A stretch of DNA of 64,000 nt from Sediminibacterium sp. (lineage in GTDB: Bacteria > Bacteroidota > Bacteroidia > Chitinophagales > Chitinophagaceae), in contig NZ_JAUYTR010000025.1 of NCBI RefSeq assembly GCF_030695065.1, forward strand, positions 1 through 64,000. The letters run 5' to 3'. Shown one piece after another: positions 26,510 to 37,087 of this stretch. How positions within the stretch are numbered: position 1 is the stretch's first letter; each line of letters opens with the position of its first letter. A program made the translations under genes and the position numbers. Below the pieces are notes generated by a model that was given only the letters and a program-made list of their open reading frames with translations, was not told where the DNA came from and searched no databases.

Positions 26510-28714
26510 ATGGAAATCACCGTAAAAACAGCCCAGCAGTTGCGATTAACTGCAGATGAATTTGAGTTGATAAAGCAAAAAATGGGTCGCACCCCTAATT
26601 TTACTGAGCTCTGTGCTTTTAGTGGCATGTGGAGCGAACATTGTAGTTATAAAAATTCCATTAAGTGGCTAAAAACCCTTCCAAGAGATGGGGGAAGAAT
26701 GTTGGTTGCTGCTGGTGAAGAAAATGCGGGCCTTATGGATATGGGGAATGGTTTTGGAGTAGTATTTAAAATTGAAAGCCATAATCATCCAAGTGCTATT
26801 GAGCCATTTCAGGGAGCAGCTACAGGTGTTGGTGGAATTCAACGCGATATTTTTACCATGGGAGCAAGACCAATTGCTTCTTTAAATAGCTTACGTTTTG
26901 GTAATTTAAAAGACAAGAAAACCCAGCACCTTTTAGCAGGAGTTGTTAAAGGAATAGGACATTATGGAAATTGTTTTGGGGTTCCTACTGTTGGAGGTGA
27001 AGTCTATTTTGAAGATTGTTATCATACCAATCCTTTGGTAAATGCAATGAGTGTAGGTATTATGCAAGCCAATAAAATGGTGAGCGCAACCGCAAAGGGT
27101 ACTGGTAATCCGGTAATTTATGTGGGTAGTGCTACTGGAAAAGATGGCATTGGCGGCGCAAGCTTTGCAAGCGCCGATATTACACATGATTCTGTTCAAG
27201 AATTGCCAGCAGTTCAAGTAGGCGACCCTTTTCAAGAAAAGAAATTATTGGAAGCTTGTTTAGAAGTACTAGAAACAGGTGCAGTAGTAGGTATGCAAGA
27301 CATGGGTGCAGCGGGTATAATTTGCTCTACCGCAGAAATGAGTGCAAAAGGTGAAGTGGGCATGCATATTGACCTAGAAAAAGTGCCAACCCGTCAACAA
27401 AATATGAAAGCGTGGGAACTCTTGTTAAGTGAGAGCCAAGAGCGTATGTTGATGGTAGTAGAAAAAGGCAGAGAAGCAGAAGTGGTGGCTGTTTTTGAAA
27501 AATGGGATTTGAGTGCCAGCACTATTGGACATGTTACAGATGATGGGTTGTTAAATTTCTATATGAATGGAACTTTAGAAGCCAGTATACCTGCTTATGA
27601 ATTGGTACTTGGTGGCGGTGCACCACAGTACACTAGAGAATATTCAGAGCCTAAATACTTTGAAAAAATCAATGCATTTGATGCAACTGCATTAGCCGAT
27701 TTACAAGACCTGAAAGCTACCGCGGAGGCGTTAATCACCCTGCCAAATATTGCCAGCAAAAGATGGGTATATACTCAATATGATAGCATGGTGGGTGCAG
27801 CCAATACCAGTACCAATAGTCCAAGTGATGCGTCTGTGGTTTTGGCAAAAGGAACAGGTAAAGCTTTAGCCATTACGGTTGATTGTAATAGTAAATATGT
27901 TTTTGCTAATCCATATATTGGTGGAATGATTGCAGTAGCTGAAGCTGCAAGAAATATTGTTTGTAGTGGTGGAGAGCCAATTGGAGTTACCAATTGTTTA
28001 AATTTTGGTAATCCATATGATCCAGAAGTTTATTTTCAATTTGTACATGCGGTTACTGGAATGGGCGATGCGTGTAAAAAATTCAACACGCCAGTTACTG
28101 GAGGAAATGTGAGTTTTTATAACCAAAATCCAGACGGTCCTGTTTACCCTACACCAACAATTGGTATGGTTGGGATACTAGATAATATTAATCAAAAAAT
28201 GACCATGCATTTTAAAGATGCGGGTGATATAATTGTTTTGATTGGGGCACAACACAACGATATTGCATCGAGTGAATACTTGCATAAATTGAAAGGAGTT
28301 CAATACTCACCTGCACCTTATTTTAATTTAGATGAAGAGTTCAATACCCAACAATTGATTAGTAAATTAATCAAAAGCAAAAAAATAAAAAGTGCACACG
28401 ATATTAGTGAGGGTGGATTAATGATTACTTTATTAGAAAGTGGGTTCAGTGGCGGCAAAGGTTTTAATGTACATCCCACTGTTGATATAAGACAAGACGC
28501 ATATTGGTTTGGAGAGGCGCAAGGTCGTGTGGTTGTTTCTGTTGCCGCTAGTGATTGGGGTGCTGTTCATGCCGCTGCTACTGCCGAAGGTATTGCCGTT
28601 ACTCAATTAGGTACTGTTACTTCAAACGAAGTGGAAGTAGCTGGAAATAGTTGGGGTGCAATTGAAGAGTGGAAAAATAAATATGATACAGCCATAGAAA
28701 AGTTGATAAAATAA
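26510..28714 (+). CDS. purL: Phosphoribosylformylglycinamidine synthase subunit PurL
   Basis: PurL catalyses the ATP-dependent FGAR to FGAM step of purine synthesis. At 734 residues this is the small-PurL type, which needs separate PurQ (glutaminase) and PurS subunits not present in this window. Motifs include the N-terminal MGRTPNFTELCAFSGMWSEHCSYK, ESHNHPSAIEPFQGAATGVGG and DMGAAGIICSTAEMSAKG. The chosen start begins MEITVKTAQQL; the longer in-frame start at 26447 would begin upstream of the apparent promoter. hldD follows after one base, so the two are co-transcribed. Confidence 0.96.
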   Translation: MEITVKTAQQLRLTADEFELIKQKMGRTPNFTELCAFSGMWSEHCSYKNSIKWLKTLPRDGGRMLVAAGEENAGLMDMGNGFGVVFKIESHNHPSAIEPFQGAATGVGGIQRDIFTMGARPIASLNSLRFGNLKDKKTQHLLAGVVKGIGHYGNCFGVPTVGGEVYFEDCYHTNPLVNAMSVGIMQANKMVSATAKGTGNPVIYVGSATGKDGIGGASFASADITHDSVQELPAVQVGDPFQEKKLLEACLEVLETGAVVGMQDMGAAGIICSTAEMSAKGEVGMHIDLEKVPTRQQNMKAWELLLSESQERMLMVVEKGREAEVVAVFEKWDLSASTIGHVTDDGLLNFYMNGTLEASIPAYELVLGGGAPQYTREYSEPKYFEKINAFDATALADLQDLKATAEALITLPNIASKRWVYTQYDSMVGAANTSTNSPSDASVVLAKGTGKALAITVDCNSKYVFANPYIGGMIAVAEAARNIVCSGGEPIGVTNCLNFGNPYDPEVYFQFVHAVTGMGDACKKFNTPVTGGNVSFYNQNPDGPVYPTPTIGMVGILDNINQKMTMHFKDAGDIIVLIGAQHNDIASSEYLHKLKGVQYSPAPYFNLDEEFNTQQLISKLIKSKKIKSAHDISEGGLMITLLESGFSGGKGFNVHPTVDIRQDAYWFGEAQGRVVVSVAASDWGAVHAAATAEGIAVTQLGTVTSNEVEVAGNSWGAIEEWKNKYDTAIEKLIK

Positions 28715-28715
28715 T

Positions 28716-29717
28716 ATGAGCAACAACTTGCATATTATGGTTACCGGAGCTGCTGGTTTTATTGGCAGTTGTATGGTGCAATATTTAAATGAACAAGGCT
28801 ATTCAAATATTTATTTAGTAGACGATTTTGGTGTTGAGGAAAAAAGAAATAATTGGCAAAGCAAGCAATTTGTTACCATAATAGAACGCTATAATTTATT
28901 GGATTGGTTACATCAACACCAACCCAAATTAGATATTGTTATTCATTTAGGTGCAAGAACAGATACCACTGAGTTTGATTATTCAATTCATGAAGAACTC
29001 AATTTAGAATACTCTAAAGATGTTTGGAATTATTGTTGCATACATTCAATACCACTAATTTATGCATCAAGTGCTGCTACTTATGGCGGAGGAGAACATG
29101 GGTACAATGATGATCACTCAATTGTGAATCAGTTAACACCATTGAATCCATATGGAGTTAGTAAAAATGAGTTTGATAAATGGGCGTTACAACAAAATGC
29201 TCAACCTCCTTTTTGGACAGGGTTAAAGTTTTTTAATGTATATGGTCCTAATGAAGCACATAAGAAAAGAATGGCTTCTGTTATTTTTCATTCTTTTAAT
29301 CAAATCAAAAGCAACGGCTTCGTAAAATTATTTAAGAGCCATCAACCTGGTTTTAAAGATGGAGAACAGCTCCGCGATTTTGTATATGTAAAAGATGTGG
29401 TCTCGGTTATTTTATGGATGATGGAAGAAATGGTAGAATTGAAATGGGTTATTGCTAATAATGGATTATATAATTTAGGCACAGGTAAAGCAAGAACCTT
29501 TATTGATTTGGTAAATGCTACTTTTAAGGGAATGGATATTGCTCCCTATATTGAGTTCATTGATATGCCATTAGACATTAGAGACAAATACCAATATTTT
29601 ACTGAAGCCAACATGCAGAAACTGCAAAATGCAGGATACACAAAGCCTTTTTATTCTTTAGAAGAAGGCGTTGACAATTATGTAAGACAGTATTTAATTT
29701 CCAACAAGCAATACTAA
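28716..29717 (+). CDS. hldD: ADP-L-glycero-D-manno-heptose 6-epimerase
   Basis: HldD makes the heptose precursor of the LPS inner core by epimerising ADP-D-glycero- to ADP-L-glycero-D-manno-heptose. It is an extended SDR with the NAD(P) motif VTGAAGFIGS at the N-terminus, the ASSAATYGG active-site strand, the catalytic Tyr-Lys pair in YGVSKNEFD, FNVYGPNEAHKKRMASV and the RDFVYVKDV segment characteristic of HldD. The 333 residues are slightly longer than the roughly 310 of E. coli. It is cotranscribed with purL and followed by a strong terminator. No other heptose gene is in the window. Confidence 0.93.
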   Translation: MSNNLHIMVTGAAGFIGSCMVQYLNEQGYSNIYLVDDFGVEEKRNNWQSKQFVTIIERYNLLDWLHQHQPKLDIVIHLGARTDTTEFDYSIHEELNLEYSKDVWNYCCIHSIPLIYASSAATYGGGEHGYNDDHSIVNQLTPLNPYGVSKNEFDKWALQQNAQPPFWTGLKFFNVYGPNEAHKKRMASVIFHSFNQIKSNGFVKLFKSHQPGFKDGEQLRDFVYVKDVVSVILWMMEEMVELKWVIANNGLYNLGTGKARTFIDLVNATFKGMDIAPYIEFIDMPLDIRDKYQYFTEANMQKLQNAGYTKPFYSLEEGVDNYVRQYLISNKQY

Positions 29718-29721
29718 AATA

Positions 29722-29758
29722 AAAAAAGAGGTTGCCCTTTTAGGCAGCCTCTTTTTTT
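29722..29758. terminator. Bidirectional terminator between hldD and the dienelactone hydrolase gene
   Basis: AAAAAAGAGGTTGCC pairs with GGCAGCCTCTTTTTTT around a short loop, with one mismatch. A tracts and T tracts on both sides suit termination in both directions for these convergent genes. Confidence 0.9.
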
Positions 29759-29773
29759 AGCAAGTGATATTTT

Positions 29774-30649
29774 TTACAAACGTGCTTTCAAAAATTCTAT
29801 GGTCTTTTTGTGCGCATCTTCTGTAGCTTCTTTATTAAAAGAAGGATTACTTGGATTGGCAAAGCCATGGTTGGCTTCGTAACGGTGTAAAGTTAATTTT
29901 TTACCTGCAGCAGCCATATCCTTTTCAAAGGTATTCACCACTTCTGGAGATGGGCTTCTATCTTGGTTACCAAAAAATCCAATTACATCAGATTGAAGTG
30001 ATTTCAATTTTTCCATATTGTTTTCGGGGCGACCATAATACATAACTGTTCCTGCAGCTTGTTTACCAGCCAATATGCTGCTTTGTAAACTCCACATGCC
30101 ACCAAAGCACCAACCAATAGTGAATATTTTTGCTTTAGTACCTGCATAAGCCAAAGCTCCTTTTACAATTGCTTCCAATCTTGGATTGGTAGCAGCTCTC
30201 ATTAATTTCATTGCACTGTCTGGGGTGGCAGCTACTTTACCATCGTACATGTCTAAGGCAATTACATTTACATTGCCTAATTCTGCAGCTAGTTTTTCTG
30301 CTTCCTGCTTTATTTGGTCGTTTAATCCCCACCATTCTTGAATTACAAAAATCCAATTATTGGTTTTTTTCTTGCTTTTAATAAAATAACCCGAAGCTTT
30401 GTTTCCGTCAGGTGCATCAAAGCTGATAGTTTCTCCAGTACCATTGGTCAATTTAAACGGAAGCGGATTTTCATGCATGGCTGCAAATTCAGGAGTCATT
30501 GCTTCGTCTCTAAATTGGTCACGAATGTCTGAGTAACAAGCCAAGTAGTCTTCAGCGGAGCGAATACTTTGTTTGGTTTCGGTGTATCGGAAACCTTGAA
30601 TGGCAATCAATACCACTACAAATAAGGCAAAAAATCGAAATTGTTTCAT
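29774..30649 (-). CDS. Exported dienelactone hydrolase family protein
   Basis: A 291-residue alpha/beta hydrolase of the dienelactone hydrolase family with an N-terminal signal or membrane segment (residues 6-19), so it probably acts in the periplasm. The triad can be read: Cys181 in IGWCFGG, Asp230 in GNQDRSPSP and His261 in EANHGFANP. The EWWGLN motif at 105-110 is also typical. An upstream in-frame start would add 11 residues ahead of the signal segment and is less likely. The real substrate is unknown. Confidence 0.88.
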   Translation of the reverse strand: MKQFRFFALFVVVLIAIQGFRYTETKQSIRSAEDYLACYSDIRDQFRDEAMTPEFAAMHENPLPFKLTNGTGETISFDAPDGNKASGYFIKSKKKTNNWIFVIQEWWGLNDQIKQEAEKLAAELGNVNVIALDMYDGKVAATPDSAMKLMRAATNPRLEAIVKGALAYAGTKAKIFTIGWCFGGMWSLQSSILAGKQAAGTVMYYGRPENNMEKLKSLQSDVIGFFGNQDRSPSPEVVNTFEKDMAAAGKKLTLHRYEANHGFANPSNPSFNKEATEDAHKKTIEFLKARL

Positions 30650-30753
30650 ATATGTTGGTTGTTTAATTAAAGACTTGTTCACTTTTCACTAACAGTTTTT
30701 CGTCAGATTGGTTGAAAATAGCTTCGGTATTTTTCTTATTTCATTTTTTAAGC

Positions 30754-30761
30754 TAGCTTTG
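30754..30761 (+). promoter_or_regulatory. pyrG -7 element
   Basis: TAGCTTTG matches TAnnTTTG. Transcription would begin near 30765, giving a leader of about 75 bases that starts at the hairpin described at 30765-30813. No TTG at standard spacing. Confidence 0.5.
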
Positions 30762-30764
30762 TTT

Positions 30765-32491
<1,727 letters not shown>

Positions 32492-32514
32492 GTAGTAAAT
32501 TTTAATAAAAAAGG

Positions 32515-32544
32515 AATCCCACAACCAAAAATTGTGGGATTTTT
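32515..32544 (+). terminator. pyrG terminator
   Basis: A perfect 10-bp stem, AATCCCACAA with TTGTGGGATT, has a 7-base loop and is followed by TTT. Confidence 0.85.
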
Positions 32545-32645
32545 GGCGTTTCATGAAAAAAATGGGGGGATTGGTGAAAAAAATGCCACCTGCATCTCTA
32601 GATTACCGAATTTAACAGTGTTAAACAACAACCATTTAATTGGAA

Positions 32646-33026
32646 ATGAAAAAAGCCATTTTACTCATTTTTTTGCTACTTCCTTCTGCTACTTATTATT
32701 TAAGGGGCAATTTGGAAGCAACAGAAACTTTGGCATTTGTTCCCAATATATCTCCAGTAGAAAATCAGCCAATTGCCAGTGACTTAGAGTTGATGCATAG
32801 CTTAATTTTATTGAGTGACAAAGTAGTTGCCAATGTGTTTTCTAATGAAACATCTTTGTCTTATGATTCTTTACAGGTTTTTTTGAATAAATATGCGCAA
32901 TCTTTAAATAATCAGACCTTATCTATTGCTGTTGCAAAAGGAACTGATTATATGGACGTAATACGGGTAGTAGATATGATGGCTAATTCAACTATAAAAA
33001 GTTACAAATTGGTCCGTTACGAATAA
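32646..33026 (+). CDS. Small exported protein, possibly ExbD/TolR-like periplasmic domain
   Basis: A 126-residue protein with a signal or anchor segment (MKKAILLIFLLLPSA). The C-terminal half (LNNQTLSIAVAKGTDYMDVIRVVDMMANSTIKSYKLV, residues about 88-124) has the strand-helix-strand pattern of the ExbD/TolR periplasmic domain (V-x-I-x-A-D-x-x-x-x-Y-x-x-V-I-x-V-x-D). It lacks the conserved transmembrane Asp of ExbD, so it would not be an energiser on its own. The ATG at 32646 is preferred over a TTG two codons earlier. Its last 10 bases overlap the convergent DUF4407 gene. The relation to ExbD is tentative. Confidence 0.5.
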   Translation: MKKAILLIFLLLPSATYYLRGNLEATETLAFVPNISPVENQPIASDLELMHSLILLSDKVVANVFSNETSLSYDSLQVFLNKYAQSLNNQTLSIAVAKGTDYMDVIRVVDMMANSTIKSYKLVRYE

Positions 33027-33985
33027 GATGCTTTAATCAATTTTATTTCTTCTGCTTCCACTAATTTAGATTTTACTTCATAAGTACCAGAAGGAAGTAA
33101 GTATTTAGCAAGTAAAGGCATTATTTCTATTAGTAACAACAAAACAATCAGTAAATAATATCTAAAAGCTACAGCCCTGTTTTGTTGTATTAAATGGTCC
33201 AAAGCTTCAATTTGAGTGATAAATCCATTATTCAATAGTTGATTAAATGAAGCCTGTTCTTTAGCAATGATACTATTGATAGATTGTATGGCACTATCCG
33301 AATATTGAATAGTAATAGTAAGCTTTTCGGCCATTGCTTGATAATCCGTTGCTGCTTTCTCTGCGGAAGCTTTTTTAGCTAAAGCAATTGCTTTTAAGCC
33401 AATTTTTTTTGAGCCACCTGTACCATCCGTTTCTTCTATAAATCGATTGCGCGTGTTAATCATTTCTTGGTAGTACCGATTCATTGTTTCGTTTGCTTGT
33501 TTTTGTTGATTAACAAACTGTTCTTTATCAAGCTGATAGCTTTTTACCAGTGCGATATTTTTATTTTTTTTTCTTATTTCATTGTCTATGGAAGCCTGCA
33601 CTTTTACTTCTTTTTCAAAAAGAAAAAGTAAGGCAGGTTGGGCCATAAATAAGCCAATGGTAATGGCTAAGAATAAGCGGAAAACTAGTGGTTTCCAACC
33701 AATGGGTATAGATTTTTGAACCCCTTTAATTAGCGCCCGATCTATAAACAAAATCAATCCGCCCATGAAAATGCCCAATATCACTGCTAGCCACCATGTT
33801 GAAACAACGGTGCTAAAAAAGTAGGACCATGCCAAAGTGGCAAATCCCCAGGTACCCAATACCAGCATTCCTATTATGGAATGCCTATTTCGGTCTACTA
33901 CCGCATCTTTTATTAATTCGGTTTCGGCCGTACTTAGCCACCATAAGAATTGTTCCCGGCGGTTGGGAAGATAATTTTCCTGCAT
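33017..33985 (-). CDS. DUF4407 family membrane protein
   Basis: A 322-residue inner-membrane protein. Two pairs of transmembrane segments lie near the ends of the membrane part (about 37-57 and 64-84, then about 104-124 and 272-292). A long, charged helical domain (about 130-265, coiled-coil-like) sits between the third and fourth. The LFIDRALIKG segment is typical of DUF4407. Function is unknown in the family. It is divergent from yidC. Confidence 0.78.
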   Translation of the reverse strand: MQENYLPNRREQFLWWLSTAETELIKDAVVDRNRHSIIGMLVLGTWGFATLAWSYFFSTVVSTWWLAVILGIFMGGLILFIDRALIKGVQKSIPIGWKPLVFRLFLAITIGLFMAQPALLFLFEKEVKVQASIDNEIRKKNKNIALVKSYQLDKEQFVNQQKQANETMNRYYQEMINTRNRFIEETDGTGGSKKIGLKAIALAKKASAEKAATDYQAMAEKLTITIQYSDSAIQSINSIIAKEQASFNQLLNNGFITQIEALDHLIQQNRAVAFRYYLLIVLLLLIEIMPLLAKYLLPSGTYEVKSKLVEAEEIKLIKASYS

Positions 33986-34089
33986 AACTATTTTTTTTAA
34001 TGGTTACGGCAGGCACAGGTTGTTTTTTGGTTGGTTGGGGTTGGCTGGTTGGAATGACAAAGAAAAGGCTTTTTTTGTTAGGCAAACGT

Positions 34090-34097
34090 TACCTTTG
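34090..34097 (+). promoter_or_regulatory. yidC -7 element
   Basis: TACCTTTG is an exact TAnnTTTG match 19 bases upstream of the yidC ATG at 34117. An in-frame ATG at 34000 lies upstream of it and can be rejected. No TTG at the usual spacing. Confidence 0.6.
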
Positions 34098-34116
34098 CCG
34101 CTCAATAAAATTTTGT

Positions 34117-35955
34117 ATGAAGACGGACAAAAATACGGTCATTGGTTTTGTGTTGTTGGGTATCCTGATGTTTTTATATTTCTGGTACACAAGTCAGCAG
34201 CAAAATGCCATTATTGAGATGAAGAAAAGAGAAGAAGATTCTCTTGCAAAAGTGGCTGCAGCAAGAATGAAACTGGTAGATACTGTTGCATTAAAAACAG
34301 ACTCATTAAAAAGAGATTCAGCTGTTAGGGTTATTGTTGCTGGAAATTTTACAGATGCCGCTGTAGGGCAAGAGCAAGAAACTGCTATTGAAAACGAATT
34401 GGTTAAAGTAAACTTTACCAATAAAGGTGGCCAAATTAAATCGGTAACTTTAAAAAATTATAAAGATGCCAATAATCAATTGGTAGTACTTTCTAATAAT
34501 AGCAGCATCTCTTATGCAATTAATACTGCACCAGCGCAGTCTGCTACTATTGACAATTTATATTTCACTTCTAGTGAGCCCATAAAGAATTCCGATGGGT
34601 CTCAAACATTGCGTTATACACTTTCAGCAGCAAATGGACAATCAATTACCCATGAGTTTAGCTTACAACCCAATAGTTATAAGATTGGGTGGAAGTTAGG
34701 AATGAATGGCGCTGCTCAATTGCTTACCAATAGCTCCCTCAATTTGAATTGGACTGTTGCAACCCAACAAATGGAGCGAACGTCTCAGTATGAGCGCCAA
34801 GTTTCTAATATTTGTTTTTCTGAAGACAATGAGTTTGATTACATTTCCTCTAATACGGATCATACATTTGAAAAACCTGCACAATGGGTTTCTGTAGTGC
34901 AACAATTTTTTAATAGCACCCTAATTGCAGAAAATTCATTTAATAGTGGAAGTATTAAATGGGCAAGAGCAACCGACTCATCACGCAATTTGGCTACCGC
35001 TACCAGCACATTGCAAATGAAGTTGCCTGCAGCAGCTACTGTTTCTGTTCCATTCCATTTTTATGTAGGCCCTAACGAGTATGAAATTCTTGCAAAGCAG
35101 GCTCCAGAAATGGACAAGATTGTTAACCTAGGCAGAGATATGTATTCTTTTGTGCGACCAATTAACAAATACATCATCATGAATGTGTTTGATTTCTTTG
35201 CTTCATTTGTTAAGAATTACGGCTGGGTTATTCTATTGCTGACTTTGTTTATTAGACTGGTTACAGCCCCTCTAACTTATAGCAGTTATTTGAGTGGTGC
35301 AAAAATGAAAGCCCTACGCCCAGAGTTAGATATTTTGAAAAAGAAAATGGGAGACGACCAACAAGGATTTGCAATGGAGCAAATGAAATTGTTTAGAGAA
35401 GCAGGGGTTAATCCTTTAGGAGGATGTATACCAGCTTTGTTACAAATTCCTATCTTCTTTGCTTTGTATAGTTTCTTTAACTCTGAAATTGCATTGCGTG
35501 GGCAAGCATTTTTATGGAGTGAAGATTTGTCAAGTTTTGATTCAATTGCCAATCTTCCTTTTACTATTCCAGCATTTGGTAATCATGTAAGTTTGTTTAC
35601 AATTACTGCAGTTATTACTAGCTTTTTAATATCAATTTACAATATGAGTATGACACCTACACAGGATAATCCTGCGTTAAAATACATGCCATACATTTTT
35701 CCATTCATGTTGTTGTTTATATTTAATAGTTTACCATCGGCATTAACTTGGTATTACACTGTTTCTAACGTTGTTACTCTTCTATTGCAATTTGTAATTC
35801 AGAATTATATTATTGATCATGATAAAATTCTGGCAAAGATTGAAGCAAAAAGGAAAGCACCAAAAACCAAAAGCAAATGGCAAGAGCGTTATGAGCAAAT
35901 GGTAGACAGTCAGAAAAAAGTACAAGAGTTAAAAAATAAGACCACTAAAAAATAA
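34117..35955 (+). CDS. yidC: Membrane protein insertase YidC
   Basis: YidC inserts and folds inner-membrane proteins, with or without SecYEG. The 612-residue protein has an N-terminal anchor (residues 8-24), a large periplasmic beta domain (about 60-350) and the conserved C-terminal insertase core with five TM segments (FVKNYGWVILLLTLFIRL, then ALRPELDILKKKMG and LGGCIPALLQIPIFFALYSFF). The conserved TM2 Arg of the hydrophilic groove falls in LFIRLVTAPL. A basic tail ends the protein. Start choice rests on the -7 element at 34090. A GLPGLI-like gene follows by 6 bases. Confidence 0.96.
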   Translation: MKTDKNTVIGFVLLGILMFLYFWYTSQQQNAIIEMKKREEDSLAKVAAARMKLVDTVALKTDSLKRDSAVRVIVAGNFTDAAVGQEQETAIENELVKVNFTNKGGQIKSVTLKNYKDANNQLVVLSNNSSISYAINTAPAQSATIDNLYFTSSEPIKNSDGSQTLRYTLSAANGQSITHEFSLQPNSYKIGWKLGMNGAAQLLTNSSLNLNWTVATQQMERTSQYERQVSNICFSEDNEFDYISSNTDHTFEKPAQWVSVVQQFFNSTLIAENSFNSGSIKWARATDSSRNLATATSTLQMKLPAAATVSVPFHFYVGPNEYEILAKQAPEMDKIVNLGRDMYSFVRPINKYIIMNVFDFFASFVKNYGWVILLLTLFIRLVTAPLTYSSYLSGAKMKALRPELDILKKKMGDDQQGFAMEQMKLFREAGVNPLGGCIPALLQIPIFFALYSFFNSEIALRGQAFLWSEDLSSFDSIANLPFTIPAFGNHVSLFTITAVITSFLISIYNMSMTPTQDNPALKYMPYIFPFMLLFIFNSLPSALTWYYTVSNVVTLLLQFVIQNYIIDHDKILAKIEAKRKAPKTKSKWQERYEQMVDSQKKVQELKNKTTKK

Positions 35956-35961
35956 TTTATT

Positions 35962-36600
35962 ATGCGCTACTTATTGAACATTGTTTTTGTTTTTTGTTTG
36001 GTAAGTAGCGCATTTGCACAAACCCGTGTAGTGGCGGAGTGTACGGTTAGTTATTCTATAGCTGTAAACAATGAATCTCAAATTGACAAAGATGCTGTTG
36101 CGCTATTAAAGCAAAGTATTAAAACGGTTTATATCAAGGGAAACAATAGCAGATCCGATTTAACTAGCCCTTCATTTACCCAATCGCTTATTTATAATAA
36201 AGCCAATGGAAACGCTGTTATATTAAGAGAAATTGGAGCCAATAAATTTTTAACAAAAATAGACGCTGTCAATTGGTTAAAGCAGAATGAAAAGTTTAGT
36301 GATATGCTTATTCAATTTACCGAAGAGAAAAAACAAATTCTTGGGTATGAATGCAAGCATGCTATTATGCAATTAAAAGACGGGAGCACATTTTCTGTTT
36401 ACTATGCCAGTTCTATAACACCTTCTGTTAGAGAGTTTGAGTATCAATTTAAAGATATACCTGGATTTGTTTTGGAGTATGAAGCTAAAGACGGATACAC
36501 CCAAAAAATAACTTACACTGCAACCAAAATAAGTTTTAATCCGGTTTCTGCAGCAAAGTTTGAAGTTCCAACAACCGGCTACCGGTTATTAAATGAGTAA
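35962..36600 (+). CDS. Exported GLPGLI-like protein
   Basis: A 212-residue secreted protein with a signal peptide ending AFAQ-20. The body resembles the GLPGLI family of Bacteroidota: CKHAIMQLKDGSTFSVYYASSITPS, then FKDIPGFVLEYE (a variant of the name-giving GLPGLI sequence) and a closing ISFNPVSAAKFEVPTTGYR. Function is unknown in the family. It sits 6 bases after yidC and probably shares its transcript. Its stop abuts the stop of the convergent gene at 36601. Confidence 0.7.
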   Translation: MRYLLNIVFVFCLVSSAFAQTRVVAECTVSYSIAVNNESQIDKDAVALLKQSIKTVYIKGNNSRSDLTSPSFTQSLIYNKANGNAVILREIGANKFLTKIDAVNWLKQNEKFSDMLIQFTEEKKQILGYECKHAIMQLKDGSTFSVYYASSITPSVREFEYQFKDIPGFVLEYEAKDGYTQKITYTATKISFNPVSAAKFEVPTTGYRLLNE

Positions 36601-36954
36601 TTAATTGCGAGATTCCTGAGGAGTTTTGAATTTGGGCACTTTCACTTTAATCTTATAAGGATATATATAAGTAGTGTTACCATTGTTGTACTGCAACATA
36701 CTGTTCATATCGTTGTTCTGTTGCATTAAACCATTACCAGTTAAGGATAAGCCTTTGTAATGAAGGTTCGATTTAATTGCCGAAAGCGATAATCCTTTTT
36801 TAGAGAAATTATTGAGACTACGTAAAGTAAACTTGCTGTTTTTAGCTTTGTCGTCTACTATTCCGGTGAATGCAAAAGCAGCAATAGCCAAGTGCAAGCT
36901 CAATATGAGCATCACCATCGGGGCTTTATTTGCGGATTTCAATTGCATTAACAT
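36601..36954 (-). CDS. Small hypothetical protein with N-terminal hydrophobic segment
   Basis: Not recognised. Up to 117 residues, with a hydrophobic segment (MVMLILSLHLAIAAFAFTG, residues 13-31), a basic middle rich in Leu/Ser/Asn and a C-terminal KIKVKVPKFKTPQESRN. It is likely membrane-anchored or exported. On the minus strand TACCTTTG (36959-36966) lies only 4 bases before the first ATG. Therefore either the message is leaderless or translation starts at an internal Met (codon 3 or 13). Confidence 0.5.
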   Translation of the reverse strand: MLMQLKSANKAPMVMLILSLHLAIAAFAFTGIVDDKAKNSKFTLRSLNNFSKKGLSLSAIKSNLHYKGLSLTGNGLMQQNNDMNSMLQYNNGNTTYIYPYKIKVKVPKFKTPQESRN

Positions 36955-37087
36955 ATGGCAAAGGTAGGATATATCCTAAATATTTTAACGAATTATTTTT
37001 ATTAACAAACGTTAATAAGGGGGTAAAAGTTTGGTTTTCGCCAAAAAAAGTTTAATTATTTGCCTAAATTAGGTAAACCATCACCCC

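Noticed and set aside
32534..32782. ORF overlapping the pyrG terminator and the start of the small exported protein
   Set aside because: It begins in the terminator stem and runs in another frame across the signal-peptide coding sequence of the 32646 gene.
34000..34116. N-terminal extension of YidC
   Set aside because: The -7 element TACCTTTG (34090-34097) lies inside it, and YidC of this phylum begins at the short MKTDKN-type sequence before the first TM segment.
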